The notes below the pieces were generated by a model. The model was not told where the DNA came from. It was given only the letters and a program-made list of their open reading frames with translations, and searched no databases. Positions 46,309-57,310 of a DNA stretch of 64,000 nucleotides are shown here, piece by piece. The DNA is from Petrosia ficiformis. Its lineage: Eukaryota; Porifera; Demospongiae; Haplosclerida; Petrosiidae. The stretch lies in the NCBI GenBank assembly GCA_947044365.1, contig OX345642.1:5108007-5172006 (forward strand), given 5' to 3'. Made by a program: the position numbers and the translations under genes. Each line of letters begins with the position of its first letter. Within the stretch, counting starts at the first letter, position 1.

Positions 46309-47760
46309 TTAATTGTAATGAATAATTCTATGTTCTTTCAATTTCAAAAACTTTGATACTGCACGACTGAATGAAAAATCGTCAATTGGAGGGCCTTCCT
46401 CTGAAACACGAAGTAATATATCTAAGTGCTTTGTTTTTAAACAGTTTCTAGTCTTGCTTTTTATGCGGTTTTGAGTACTAAACCCATGTTCACATTGTGC
46501 AGTAGATACTGGCACTACGAAACAGGCACTAGCTAAGATGATAAATGCTGGAAAACATTCAGAATGTTTTGCAGAGATTACTTTCCATAACTCTGAGATA
46601 GACATTGATGAATAGGAGTGAAACACCAACTGCTTAAACAGAGGAAATTCTTGTCTACAAGCATCTGCATCAACTGGTGGTTCAAACTCTGTCCCATCAT
46701 CATTTATTTTAGGTGTAGCATAGTGTTGAAGTAGCACCTCTAGATCGACAGTCCCATAGGAAACAAGTGCAGATACTGTAGTTGGCAGAAATTGAGGATC
46801 TAGTATTTTCATTGCTGATACGATGTCAACTTCTGGAAAACGGTTCTGAAGGTTTTGTACGAGTTTATCCATGAAAGTCATTGCCATTTTGTTGAATTCT
46901 TCCTGTGATGTATTGTATGATGTAATGTTGTTACCCTTGAACGTTGGAGTAATACTACCAGCAATTATTATCTCATCTAAAAATTGTTGTAATATAGGAC
47001 CTGGCTGTACTTTCATTGCTTCAATAGCACCAATAGTAGAATGTACCATTGGAGATATTATAGAAAAGTCAACATTTTGCTTTTGAAACACTTTACTTAG
47101 CTTTGTGAGAAGAGAAAGTATGTCATCTAGTAGATGTACAGTAGCTAGAAATTAAAATTTTCTCACTTCCTGTAAAATACCTTTTGCAAGTGGATCATGT
47201 ATTGAAGTTGCCTCGTTTTCCAAAAACATCATTAAAGTCAAATAATTCAGTGATGAATATTTGTATGTAGCAATTTCTTCCTTTGCTAGCCAGTATACAT
47301 TTCTGCTAGCTGCAGTAAGGGCAGCTTCAGCTTTAGTTGTAGCATGAGCAACTACTGTAGTAATTGGCTGAGTAATGGAAGCTATCACCATTCTTTTGTG
47401 ATCAGCAGACTTAGACTGTCGTGCAAGGTTTGTGTAGTTGAAATTACTTGTTCCATGCAAGTAAGGATTTTTCATTTTTTCATTTCTGCACAATTCACAA
47501 TACATTAGATTTGTCTTTGTATTATAACATAGCCATTTGTATTTATTTCTCCAAGCGGGACAAAATTTCTTGATTCTCCCAGAACTTGATGAAGTGCTGC
47601 TTGTATTGCCACGGCTGTCGTCACGCTGCAGTGACACATTTCTCTTTTTTGTCCTTGGTGGCTGTGTGAAACTACTTTCTGAGTCTGACTTCAGATCATT
47701 ATCAGTTTCATCCTCATACTGTTCATCATCACTGCTTGAGCACATGTACAAAGATACCAT
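46309..47760 (-). pseudogene. Internally deleted ZNF862/KIAA1586-like hAT transposase gene
   Basis: On the minus strand, 47760-47152 encodes an acidic N-terminus followed by a TTF-type zinc-finger segment: KYKWLCYNTKTNLMYCELC, then NPYLHGTSNFNYTNLARQSK. From about 47145 to 46309 the frame reads ATVHLLDDILSLLTKLSKVF and ends with the hAT dimerisation region (VSTAQCEHGFSTQNRIKSKT, then CLKTKHLDILLRVSEEGP). The roughly 250-residue RNase H-like core between these parts is missing and a stop lies at the junction (about 47152). It is therefore not an active transposase. Two long clean frames hint at a recent deletion or at domestication of the parts. Confidence 0.8.
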
Positions 47761-48109
47761 ATATACTCTATTTTAACGTAAGCCTATTCGCCCTTTCAAT
47801 TTAATCAACGCTTTTGCAAACAAAAGAGGCGTTAATATTAAGAAACAGGCGTTCAAATAACGCTTAGACGCCTTCTAAATCTAACACTGGTCAATTAGAT
47901 ATAAATAATGCTCATGACCATTTTGCAGTAGTACTTAAAAATATACAGATGTTGTTGGTCATCAGCCGAGATACATGTAGTATGCCCAAACACACATACA
48001 TTTGATGCATACTATTTATGGTGTCTCATAACCTCTGTAATACAATTTGAGTCATAAGATTAATTACATTTCAATAATATTTCACAAAAATTGCACATAG
48101 CTTAGTGGG

Positions 48110-48207
48110 TATAGAGGTTGTCTGGATTTCTACACTTCTTTATCACTGCCAGTGCCGTCTTGAATAGCACTATCTGATATATGGAATCACTGTTCTTGCA
48201 ATGCAAA
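48110..48207 (+). promoter_or_regulatory. Weak TATA plus Met-Gln first exon, unit 3
   Basis: TATAGAGG at 48110, GCCAGTGCCGTCTTGAATAG, GGAATCACTGTTCTTGCA and ATGCAAA (48201-48207) with a GTAGAT donor. It is clearly a copy of the 40585-40668 start region, with a poorer TATA box. Confidence 0.5.
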
Positions 48208-48689
48208 GTAGATTTGGTTTATTAAAGTAAAGTAGAGTCTAGTCTAGTGTTATGTTATTACATTTTACTGATTTCTATATTTCAGTTGTGCAAACCCATT
48301 AGTTTCAGGAGCTATAGTTACAATCAATTTTGTGCTCTGTGGGTTATTTTTAACTATCAGTTGGTTACAAGAGTTTCCATGCATATATTTTTGTCAATGC
48401 TTATTTATTTTTCTTGCTAGATAATATTTATAGTTACTGGTCTTGATAAAGTACATGTCAAAATAGAGCAGTAACAAAAACAATAGTATTAAAGATACAT
48501 CCTGTAGTAGGTATAGCATTATTGTTAGTTCTCATTCCAGAGTACTTATAATAACTAATAACATCTGTTGTACATGTACTTCACAAATGTTGTACTTTAT
48601 ATATCAATATAGATCAAGATCAAATTCGTAAGTATAACCTAGCTAGAAAACAAATCAGCATGGATTTATATAGTCTCAGGAGACCTAAT

Positions 48690-48960
48690 CTTTGAAAAAG
48701 GACAGTTTTCCACAAAATTATTTAGTTCAAAGGCTTACCTTCAATCGCTCACCATTCCACCTTATTGTATAGGATGTCAATGAAATTTGGTATCCAGAAG
48801 GAGCTATTATTAAGCTTCTTGGGCAACAAAGTTCATTGACTTCCTGTACAAAATGGTGGAATGAGGAACAATTAAATATAAGTATTTGATCAAAATTAAT
48901 TTGCGGGAAAGTGTCCCTTTTCAAAATTAGGTCACATGTTATTAATATTGTAATGAAACT
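48690..48960. mobile_element. Fold-back MITE, relative of 18712-18925
   Basis: TTTGAAAAAGGACAGTTTTC at the left pairs with GTGTCCCTTTTCAAA at the right. The interior CTTACCTTCAATCGCTCACC and GATCAAAATTAATTTGCGGG match the family. Confidence 0.75.
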
Positions 48961-49132
48961 CATGAGTGTTAAAATAACCAATTAATTTTTACAATGCTAT
49001 ACATATTAAATACTTGAGGGAGGTAATAAATTGATCCACATCTATATGACTTTAAATTCCATGTCCGATGTATCTACAAATGCATACAAAAATGTTTCAC
49101 TTCTTGTTTCTTTAGGCAAAGTTGACAAGAAG

Positions 49133-49399
49133 TGTGTTATGATGCTTTTAACCATGGCAGACGAGAGGAAGCTCTTAGATTATTGAAGCAAATAGAAGAT
49201 CCTCGTACAGTGAAGAGTAAGAAAAACTTCACTCTTCTTCATTGTGCTGCATGTCATGGATGGCTGGATGTAGTAAAACAGCTGATAAATGATCATGAGT
49301 TTGATCCAGACTTTAAAGATGATGATGGTAATACCCCAATAAGCAAAGCTAGAAGTAATGGGAAACGAACTGTTGTGGATTACCTGGAAACAGCTATAG
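49133..49399 (+). CDS. Ankyrin cassette exon (unit 3)
   Basis: The exon reads CYDAFNHGRREEALRLLKQI, FTLLHCAACHGWLDVVKQ and FDPDFKDDDGNTPISKA, ending in phase 1 at 49399. Relative to other cassettes it carries an extra GT after AAGTGT, which would break the frame if the usual acceptor (TTTAG at 49115) were used. The AG at 49131-49132, 17 nt downstream, restores phase 1, so I place the exon start there. It would be joined to the start at 48201. Confidence 0.55.
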
Positions 49400-49847
49400 G
49401 TAAATAATTTTGTTGTTTATTTCTGTTTACGTACTTAGCATAATTGTCTTGGAATAATTTATAATATAGTCTGTAGATTAGATCTCAGACTACCTTGACA
49501 TTATTTAGTGTGATATAGTCTAGATTGTTTGTGTATTAGTGTCCTAGTATGAATGTTACTGAGGGGCCATTTATGCCAGTTGATGGGGCTTTTTTCCATT
49601 CAACAATGCTTTCTCCCCTAATTTCTAGTTATGGACTTGCTCCTAGTAATTAGCTGATAATTAGAGGTGGGCAATACTATCTATATTACACTTAATACAT
49701 TTGTTGTATCAATTACTATTTGATACTCAGCAATACGTACAAGTACTAAATGAGTAATCTGAGCATACACAGTTGATTGACAATGAGGCATTCTGAATAA
49801 TTAATAATTTCATATTGGTATCAAGTAATACTCAAACCAAATTTGCA

Positions 49848-49965
49848 AAAAGGGGCGTTATCCCACAAAATGATTTTGATCAAATGCTTACCTTCAATCA
49901 CTCACTATTCCACCATTTGTGCTGGAAGTCGATGAAATTTGGAATCTAGGAAGAGCTATTATTAA
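49848..49965. mobile_element. Truncated fold-back MITE
   Basis: GATTTTGATCAAATGCTTAC, CTTCAATCACTCACTATTCC and GGAAGAGCTATTATTAAA match the left half of the 48690-48960 element. The right half is absent. Confidence 0.65.
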
Positions 49966-50039
49966 ATAGATACAATGTTTGGTGGATACAAAATGAGCAA
50001 GCGATTAGCATTATTCTGTAGAACAAGGTTACCTGGTCA

Positions 50040-50071
50040 CATATATAATTATAAACATATATATATTATAT

Positions 50072-50122
<51 letters not shown>

Positions 50123-50156
50123 ATTATATATATATATATACATTGTGTATATATAT
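50040..50156. repeat. AT dinucleotide microsatellite
   Basis: Long (TA)n run with a TAATAATTAT interruption. Overlapping open frames are artefacts. Confidence 0.9.
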
Positions 50157-50909
50157 AATCAGGAGCCCATGAGAGCATACAACAGCTATATGAAAGCTGT
50201 GTCAACTTTTGTCGAACGAAAGTACTTGAGATAATAATATTCATAATGTGTTTTGAGTGCCAGTGGTAAACATACATGCCTAGCACCGTATCTTGCACGT
50301 GATACAAATGGCGACAAAAGCTGCTAAACATACTATATACTAGACGGCTGTTGAAGGAGGTGAAGTATCTTATAAGTAGAGTGAGAGAAATGGATGCTGT
50401 TCATTTCATGAGCAACTAACCTTCCTCGGAAGTTCTTGTGAAGTCTATCCGTTGTTTTTTGGCCTGTAGCCTTTTCTTTTTGGGCTGCCACTTATTTTAT
50501 ATACTTCCATATTCTTCGTTGCCTCCTGAGGTAGTGAAGCAAGCGATGTTGATATGGTTCACTTCATGGGATGTAGGCTCACTACAGCTGCCTTTCTTTT
50601 TCCTAACTCATTAGTGTATACTATACCAGTACTGCATGTGCATTGGATGCAGTTTGTCGGTATATTTTTGTTATTCATCAGCCACTTAGCACCTCCACCT
50701 TGTTTGCTTAGTATTTGCCCATATATGGGCATTTTGTGCAATTCGTTGGACAAAGTTTGACACAGCGTTTTATATAGCAGTTGTACACTCCTTCCTTCCT
50801 GCTTTCCTGATATGATATATTTTAAAAAATATATTTATACCATAGAAGCCTTTCAGATCAAAGGAAACTGGCTGCTGTTATGTATACAGTATACATGTGT
50901 ATTGATCGT
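50157..50909. other. Spacer, nothing firmly recognised
   Basis: Short open frames on both strands lack any family signal. It may include degraded Crypton flank. Confidence 0.3.
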
Positions 50910-50973
50910 GACCACATCCTGTCTAATATCTATATATATCCTAGGGGATATAGATATCAGACAGGATGTGGTC
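50910..50973. repeat. Hairpin, about 29-bp arms
   Basis: GACCACATCCTGTCTAATAT pairs with ATATCAGACAGGATGTGGTC, one mismatch in this core, with ATCTATATATATCC and GGGGATATAG at the centre. Confidence 0.85.
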
Positions 50974-51077
50974 AGCACCAAGCATTTTATAAGTCACATT
51001 CATGTGGTATTTATGATTAAACAAGATGATTAAATGAAATTTCATGAGCACTAATGATTGAGTAACAATTAATTGAG

Positions 51078-52804
51078 TCATTTCTGAGCATTTTGATTCA
51101 AATTAATATTGATTTGCCCAATAGAGCATTTGTTAACAGTAATTCCAGACAAATCAGCTAATGTTGATGATTTCATACCAGAAGTGGAGGTGCTTTTAGT
51201 GTTATTGTTCATTAGTACCTTGCTCACCTCAGTGTGTTGTGAAGTTGATATCCTTTCGTAAGCTCTCAGTGAATCTAAGGATGTCTGGTAACTTAATATA
51301 TAACCCCCCACACTCAGGTATGTTGCTCCAGAAGCCCTCATGCTATGATTAGTCTTGCCTCTGACTCCTGCCTCTTCATACATATCGTTTACCATTGTTG
51401 AAAGAACTTAAGCATATCAATAAGCGGAGGAAGAGAAACCAACAGGGATTCCCTCAGTAATGGCGAACAAAGTGGGAAGAGTGCCCAGGTCTGAAATCTC
51501 CGGTCAGGCTTTGAGTTGTTGACTGGCGAATTGTGGTCTGCAGAGTCGAACTGTCCCGGTCCACTGCTGCACTGTTCGGGCCCGAAGTTGACTTGGAACA
51601 GCGTGCCTGAGAGGGTGAGAGCCCCGTAGGGCAAGGAAACCGAGAGTAGCGGGACGAAGGTTTGTACTCGTGGAGTCGGGTGTTTTGGGATTGCAGCTCC
51701 AAGCGGGTGGTAGACTCCATCCAAGGCTGAATACAGGTGCAAGACCGATAGCGGACAAGTACCATGAGGGAAAGGTGAAAAGCACTTTGAAGAAAGAGTT
51801 CAATAGACCGTGAAACCGTTGGGAGGGAAGCTCAGGGTGAGGAGGTGGTTGTGCTTCGTTGGGGTTCATCGGACTTGCCTGCCATTGCAGAGCTGTCCGA
51901 GCATTCTCCTTCTGAAAGCTGGAACCGTCAGTCGGGGAGGGTCGTGCAGGACTGATTTGCGAGTCAGTGGTTGGGTAGGTTGCCTCTGGACATGAAAGCT
52001 TGCTTGAGTGTTTGGAGGAGCTTATAAGTCGTTCCACTGTGACCTGCGTCGTCTCCCAGTTGCGAGGTGTCGAATCACCCCTGAAATGGGAAGGTGCAAA
52101 CTTTCTCCACTAACGTTGTGAGAGGGTTGAGAAGCTCTGGGAGGTAGCTGTGGCCTGTTTCAGAGCGTTCCGTCCTTTGCCTGGTAGTTCAGTCTGCTCG
52201 GGGAACAGGAAGGCGTTCGAAGCAGCTGTTCACTGTCCCTGTTTACCTATGGCAACCTTTTCATACCAAGCCTCTCCAGTGTCACTTGGGGCTTTCTGTT
52301 TGGGTCTAAGAAACAAAATATCCTTTTCAAAGGCATACAGAGGTAATTAATTGAAGTACAAGTCCATCACAAAAACAAGGCACCTAGAATTTAGACTAGG
52401 AATAGGAGGACAAGGCACTTCTTTATTTTCAAAATGGAGGTCAGATGCACGACCACTGTAATTTTTGGATCCATGTTCCACATAAGTGATACAATCAGGA
52501 TTAAATCTGTTCTTGAACTGTGAAAGGCCTATTTTCACATTTCTTCCTCTCCTCTAATACAAAACCTTTTCCCAATGTAAAAGAAAATAGTGCATTGCAA
52601 ACTCCTTGGATTATCACAATCAAATATAGCTAAACTGCAGACTTTGTCCTCTTCTTTTGTTATGATTGATGTGTGACGAACAGATGCCACTTGAGTGTAA
52701 ACTGAGTCACAATAGATAGTTCGAGGTGGATAATACTCACCATCTTGCCGTCTGACTTCATTTACGAATCTACAATTGATATTTCTAGTAAACTGGGGGT
52801 ACAA
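51078..52804 (-). pseudogene. Crypton-type tyrosine recombinase gene, split by rDNA
   Basis: Read on the minus strand, the right part (52804 to about 52240) encodes YPPRTIYCDSVYTQVASVRH, IFFYIGKRFCIRGEEE, TYVEHGSKNYSGR, CLVFVMDLYF and LPLYAFEKDILFLRPKQKAP. This is the order of the KIAA1958/QRICH1-related Crypton recombinase domain, with the catalytic Arg in CIRG. The left part (51401 to 51078) continues with MVNDMYEEAGVRGKTNHSMR, ASGATYLSVGG and SLDSLRAYER, containing the HxxR box and catalytic Tyr. Between them lies a 28S rRNA fragment on the plus strand. Further breaks are a frameshift near 52538 and an in-frame stop after MDLYFN. The gene is dead. The element's ends were not found. Confidence 0.82.
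51404..52238 (+). rRNA. 28S rRNA 5' fragment (D1-D2 region), displaced
   Basis: The segment opens GAACTTAAGCATATCAATAA then GCGGAGGAAGAGAAACCAAC, the conserved 5' part of large-subunit rRNA. Further on it has ACCATGAGGGAAAGGTGAAA then AGCACTTTGAAG and GTGAAACCGTTGGGAGGGAA. The conserved sequence after D2 is absent, so the copy is truncated. GC content is much higher than in the surroundings. It sits inside a transposon gene rather than an rDNA array and is very likely non-functional. The left junction is near 51402; the right junction is estimated from where Crypton coding resumes. Confidence 0.85.
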
Positions 52805-53018
52805 CTTCCATATTTAAAGAACCTAGCTGCTTTCCATTAGTTTACTTTACTTCTATGGGATTGATGAGCCCTGAATATATACATGTAATTTACTAATGTA
52901 TTCCTCATAGCGAGCATATACAACTTATACTCCACATTTTGCATACAATGTATGTACCTGTGTTGTTAGTTACATCTGTGTATTGAGTTTATTGATTCTA
53001 TATTATCTTTTCATTTAG
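52805..53018. other. Intron-like spacer before linker exon
   Basis: GTTACATCTGTGTATTGAGT and TTCTATATTATCTTTTC match the sequence before linker exon 42175-42204, so this is a duplicated intron end. Confidence 0.6.
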
Positions 53019-53048
53019 GTATAGCACCTAGTACAGATGATAAAAAAG
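53019..53048 (+). CDS. Linker exon, second copy
   Basis: A 30-nt phase 1-1 exon encoding IAPSTDDKK, with the same length and intron flanks as 42175-42204 (ASNGGTEDTK). It belongs to the cassette gene of this region. Confidence 0.55.
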
Positions 53049-53733
53049 GTAATTAAGAGATGCATACATAGTGATAATCAGTACACAAGCAACACTCACA
53101 ACACTAACATTAATATTATCATTTATCATAATCTGTAGTTAAAAATCTCAATGATATGTTCCCTTAGAAAAGCTTACTCTTATGACTAATTTTCTTAATT
53201 AGAAAGAGCATGCAATTTGCATTTTGTGACCAATTTATACATGGAACTGGCATCTCAATAATACACTGTATACACATGTTTATCTATTAAACAATTCTTC
53301 GGTGAGGGCAGATCGAAAGGTTTGTGCAAGTAGAGCCGAGTATGACAATTGCATTGGGATAGCACATAAATACTCAACAACAACAATTATTTCGGACTAT
53401 TTTTATATTTTCTGGCGTCTTTGTAAATTGTAAGTAAAATATTTTTAATTGCCCTAATAACAGTTACTAGAGAATCAGAAAATTCACTAAAATCTTTGCA
53501 TAAAATATGATGCAAAACTCTTAGTTTCAGGACGATAAGTTCACCATTAGAACACCTATAAGTTTTAGGTTTTTACTTGTTACTCAGCTATTATGATTTA
53601 TCAGACATCAGTAACAATTTTCTTATTAATTAGTCGTTAAACTCTCTTGTCATGTTTAAATTTCGTTGTTTAATTTTAAAACACAAGCAAAACTGTTCCT
53701 CTTCATTTGTTCTCTTTCTATTTCTTATATCAG

Positions 53734-53971
53734 TTGAAGACCAATGTTTTGAAGAAAATTAAAGATCCTCGTAGAGTGACAGATAGTAACAACTTCACTC
53801 TTCTTCATTGTGCTGCATATCATGGATGGCTGGATGTAGTAAAAGAGCTGATAAATGATCATCAGTTTGTTCCTGACTGTAAGGATAATGATGGCAATAC
53901 TCCATTAAGCAAAGCTAGAAGTAACGGGAAACAATTTGTTGTGGAGTACCTTGAAACAGCTATAGGACTGG
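53734..53971 (+). pseudogene. Ankyrin cassette with internal deletion
   Basis: After the acceptor the exon reads VEDQCF and then loses 44 nt relative to its relatives (43475, 44256), which shifts the frame to an early stop. Beyond it NNFTLLHCAAYHGWLDVVKE and KDNDGNTPLSKARSNGKQ are intact in another frame. The donor is moved 6 nt (CTGG|GTGCGT). It could only be used with a different upstream phase, or is skipped. Confidence 0.65.
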
Positions 53972-54700
53972 GTGCGTTTGTTGTTTATTACTGTTTACAT
54001 GCATGTACATAGTATAATAGTTGTCTTGTTATACATTGTATAATAATAGTTGTGCGATCTGCAGAGTGCCTGCCATTATATCACACAAGCTGCAGTTGTG
54101 TGGAACATGTTTGTTTGATTTTAAATTACAACCAAAAATGTCTCACTCCTTGTTGACCCTCCCCCTTCGAAAGGGTTACTGTAAATGGTTTGGAAAAATG
54201 TCTGTTAGTGTGTTAGTGTGTCTGGTCACACCGCTGTACCTCAAGAACTGGACTCTCCTGGACTTCCATACTTGGCGTGTATACACTCCTCCAAAGTGGC
54301 AAAAGCGAGCACTCACTAATATTTTCTCTACAATACTAGAAGCTATCAAAAAGGGTAAGAAATCCACTAGGTGTGGCTTCTTTCAGTCTTCCAGGCTCTT
54401 TCTGCATTTAACGAAGCATGAGTTCTACATCACTGGCTGTCTTAACAACTCCTCTGTTTATGTCTGTTTATGAACTTAGTATATAATTGTCTTGGTATAT
54501 AATACAGTTAGCGAATTAGATCCCAAATTGTTGATCTGTAGATTACTTACCATTATTTAGTGACATCATCTGCTAATTGGGGAATATTGGCAGACAAAAA
54601 AATGCCAGAAATTGTTTTGACACCTTTAATTTTGCAAGTGTAGGTGGTACTGTTAACTACCCTCATCCTCAACACATTTTGCTGTTAATGATTGCTTGGT
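53972..54700. other. Intron-like spacer with unexplained insert
   Basis: A 150-codon open frame at 54021-54473 includes TPLYLKNWTLLDFHTW and TPPKWQKRALTN. I recognise no family. It is flanked by duplicated intron text (GAACTTAGTATATAATTGTC), so it may be an unclassified insertion. Confidence 0.3.
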
Positions 54701-56611
54701 TTAATTGCTTGCTGTAGCTTTGTCTTTTACATGATTGGGATGTATAATATATCATTCTATAGAGATAATCTAGAGCCGGTCACATATATTCATCTATATG
54801 ATTGTAGTGAAGAGTGGGATAATAGAAGATCAGAATCAAAAACTTGAGGATGAGAAGAAAGCTTTACAATCTGAGTTAGAAAGACAGATACGGAAACTTC
54901 AAGTACTCTCAGGTAATGTAATATGTTATGAAATACAGTAATCATGGTATACCTTTTTTGAGGTTGAAAATGTGGTTTTGCCTAAATAAGGATGTTTTGG
55001 AAGTAGTTTGGTGATGTAAACAGCAATTATCTGAAGCTTTGTACTTATTATAATCAGGATAAACTGTTAGAGGCTTGTGCACTCGTTATAAACTGGCTCA
55101 ATTGTTTGAAACCCACTTGTATTGATTTACAGACATGCAAAATCTGTTCGGATTATAATGTATTTGGTACTCACTTTTGTTCTTTTATTATGAATTATAT
55201 TTTACATTATAATTATGTGAATATTCCTAATAACACATATTTATAACATGAATAAAAAAGAGTAAATTGATGGAGAAGCAAATGGAAACACTTGAGACAG
55301 AGAAGAAGCAGTCTCTTTCTGACTTGGAGAAGCAGAGGAAGAGATCAGAACAAATTGAAACAGAGAATAAAGGGCTACTTTATGAGATAGAGAAAGAAAA
55401 GAAATCATCACAACAAGTTTTAGGTAATTCATGTTAATGTAAATTAAACATCTTGTACTCTATTGTCAACTACCAGTATAATTATATGTTTAACATGAAT
55501 AGAAAAGATGAAGAAGCAAATGCAAACACTTGATACAGAGAAGAAACAGTCTCTCTCTGACTTGGAGAAACAGACGAAGAGAACAGAACAACTTGAAACA
55601 GAGAAACGAAACCTACTTCGTCAGTTAGAAGAAAAAAAGCCAGTTTCAGGTAATTAATAAAATGTTTTATGTAATTTGTGTGAATGATCTAGTAATTAAA
55701 CATAATTATGTTTGCATTTATGTTACACATGTGAGCAGAAGAGAATGAATTGAAGCAACTTAAAAAAGAGAAGGTAGAACTTCTTATTCAGTTAGAAGAA
55801 GAAAAGAAAACATCATCTCGTCTTTTAGGTGATTTATATGAATACTTGTATCTTGGGAGGAGGCAGAAGGGATTCAAAAACACAACATGTCTAATTTAAT
55901 ATACATAACATTTAATGTTAATGATGAAGTTTGACTGATCAATGAACAATGTTCACAAGAACAACTAGTATATTCATCTTGAGTGGTTTCGGTTGAGAAA
56001 TCAACGGAATGCCAATTAATAATACCGAATAACGAAATTTGAAAACAATTAAGCACAATATCAATTATACTAATCCTAAGTGACAATCATAATTATGAAT
56101 ATTTACTATATGAACAGAAAAAAAAAATTGATGAAGAAGCAGAGCCAAACACTGGAGACAGAAAAGAACGAGATGCTATCTCACTTGGATAAACAGAGGA
56201 AGAGATCAGAACAACTTGAAACAGAGAAGAAAGAGCTACACTTTCAGTTAGAGGAAGAAAGGAAAAAACTACGGCAAGTTTCAGGTAATTTGCAGTGTAT
56301 TGAAATTACAATAAACTTACTTTTTCATACATGGTGTTATTAATTATCAGTCAAGAGTGAAATGGTAAAAGAACGCATTCAAACACTTGAGACTGAGCTA
56401 AACAAACAACAAAGGATTTCAGGTAATTTGTTCACATAGTGTTAATACATGACTTTGAAACTATAGTCATACCAACATGTACCATATATATTCATGTTAT
56501 ATGTAGTGAAGAATGAGATAATAGAAGATCAGAATCAAAAACTTGAGGATGAGAAGAAAGCTTTACAATCTCAGTTAGAAAGACAGATGCAGAAACTTGA
56601 AGAACTCTCAG

Positions 56612-57310
56612 GTAATGTAATGTTTCGGGCTGACCTAACATTAGCTTTCATGCTATTTTGTTCTAGTCCCTTGCTTTGCATAAATGGTTTATAGAAAAAA
56701 ATATATATACAGCCCTAGGGCTCGTGGTATGACATAACATATACTTATATATGTGTGTATAGCATGGTTCAGAGGTCTATATGTGTTATATAAACCTGCC
56801 AATGAGGAAGTTTGAAAATATAATTATAATAATTATATATTCTTGTGTCACTTGCGTGAGTATGCGACTATACGTGTTAAGGAAGTTGCGTCACTTGCGT
56901 GAGTATGCGTTGTATACGACTATACGTGTTAAGGAAGTTGCGTCATTCCGGGGGGCTCGGTCAATTAATGGGCGTGGTGCGGAAAGGAACGCGCGCTCAA
57001 GCTCTAAGACCAGCAGAAAGAAAAGCCGCTGTGTAGTATACGTAGAAACTAGAACTAATAGCTAGCTATTCTACCTGAAATATATTCTTAACGTTCTACA
57101 AGGTTCTTTAAAAGGTAAACAGAGTAGATAATTAAAATAATAACTATAAAGCCTGATGTGTTTCAGGCATCATAAAGATAGCTACTGAATACTGGACACC
57201 ACAAAGTAGTCATAGGTCTACTTTGTTCTTCACTTAAATTTGTAAAGCAATCGGCATAGGGATGTTTTTTTTCTCTATATACACTTGTTAATATATGTTA
57301 ACTTTCTTAA
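56612..57310. other. Inserted sequence absent from the first gene copy
   Basis: The two copies stop matching after GGTAATGTAATG. A direct duplication of about 55 bp (CACTTGCGTGAGTATGCG...GTTAAGGAAGTTGCGTCA) lies at 56848-56946, next to a GC-rich patch (CCGGGGGGCTCGG). No gene is recognised. Confidence 0.45.

Noticed and set aside
51389..52037. Several 100-177 codon minus-strand frames
   Set aside because: They are antisense to a 28S rRNA fragment, a classic source of spurious open frames.
51404..52238. Working rRNA gene
   Set aside because: Only the 5' part of 28S is present, with no 5.8S or 18S next to it, inside a transposon gene.
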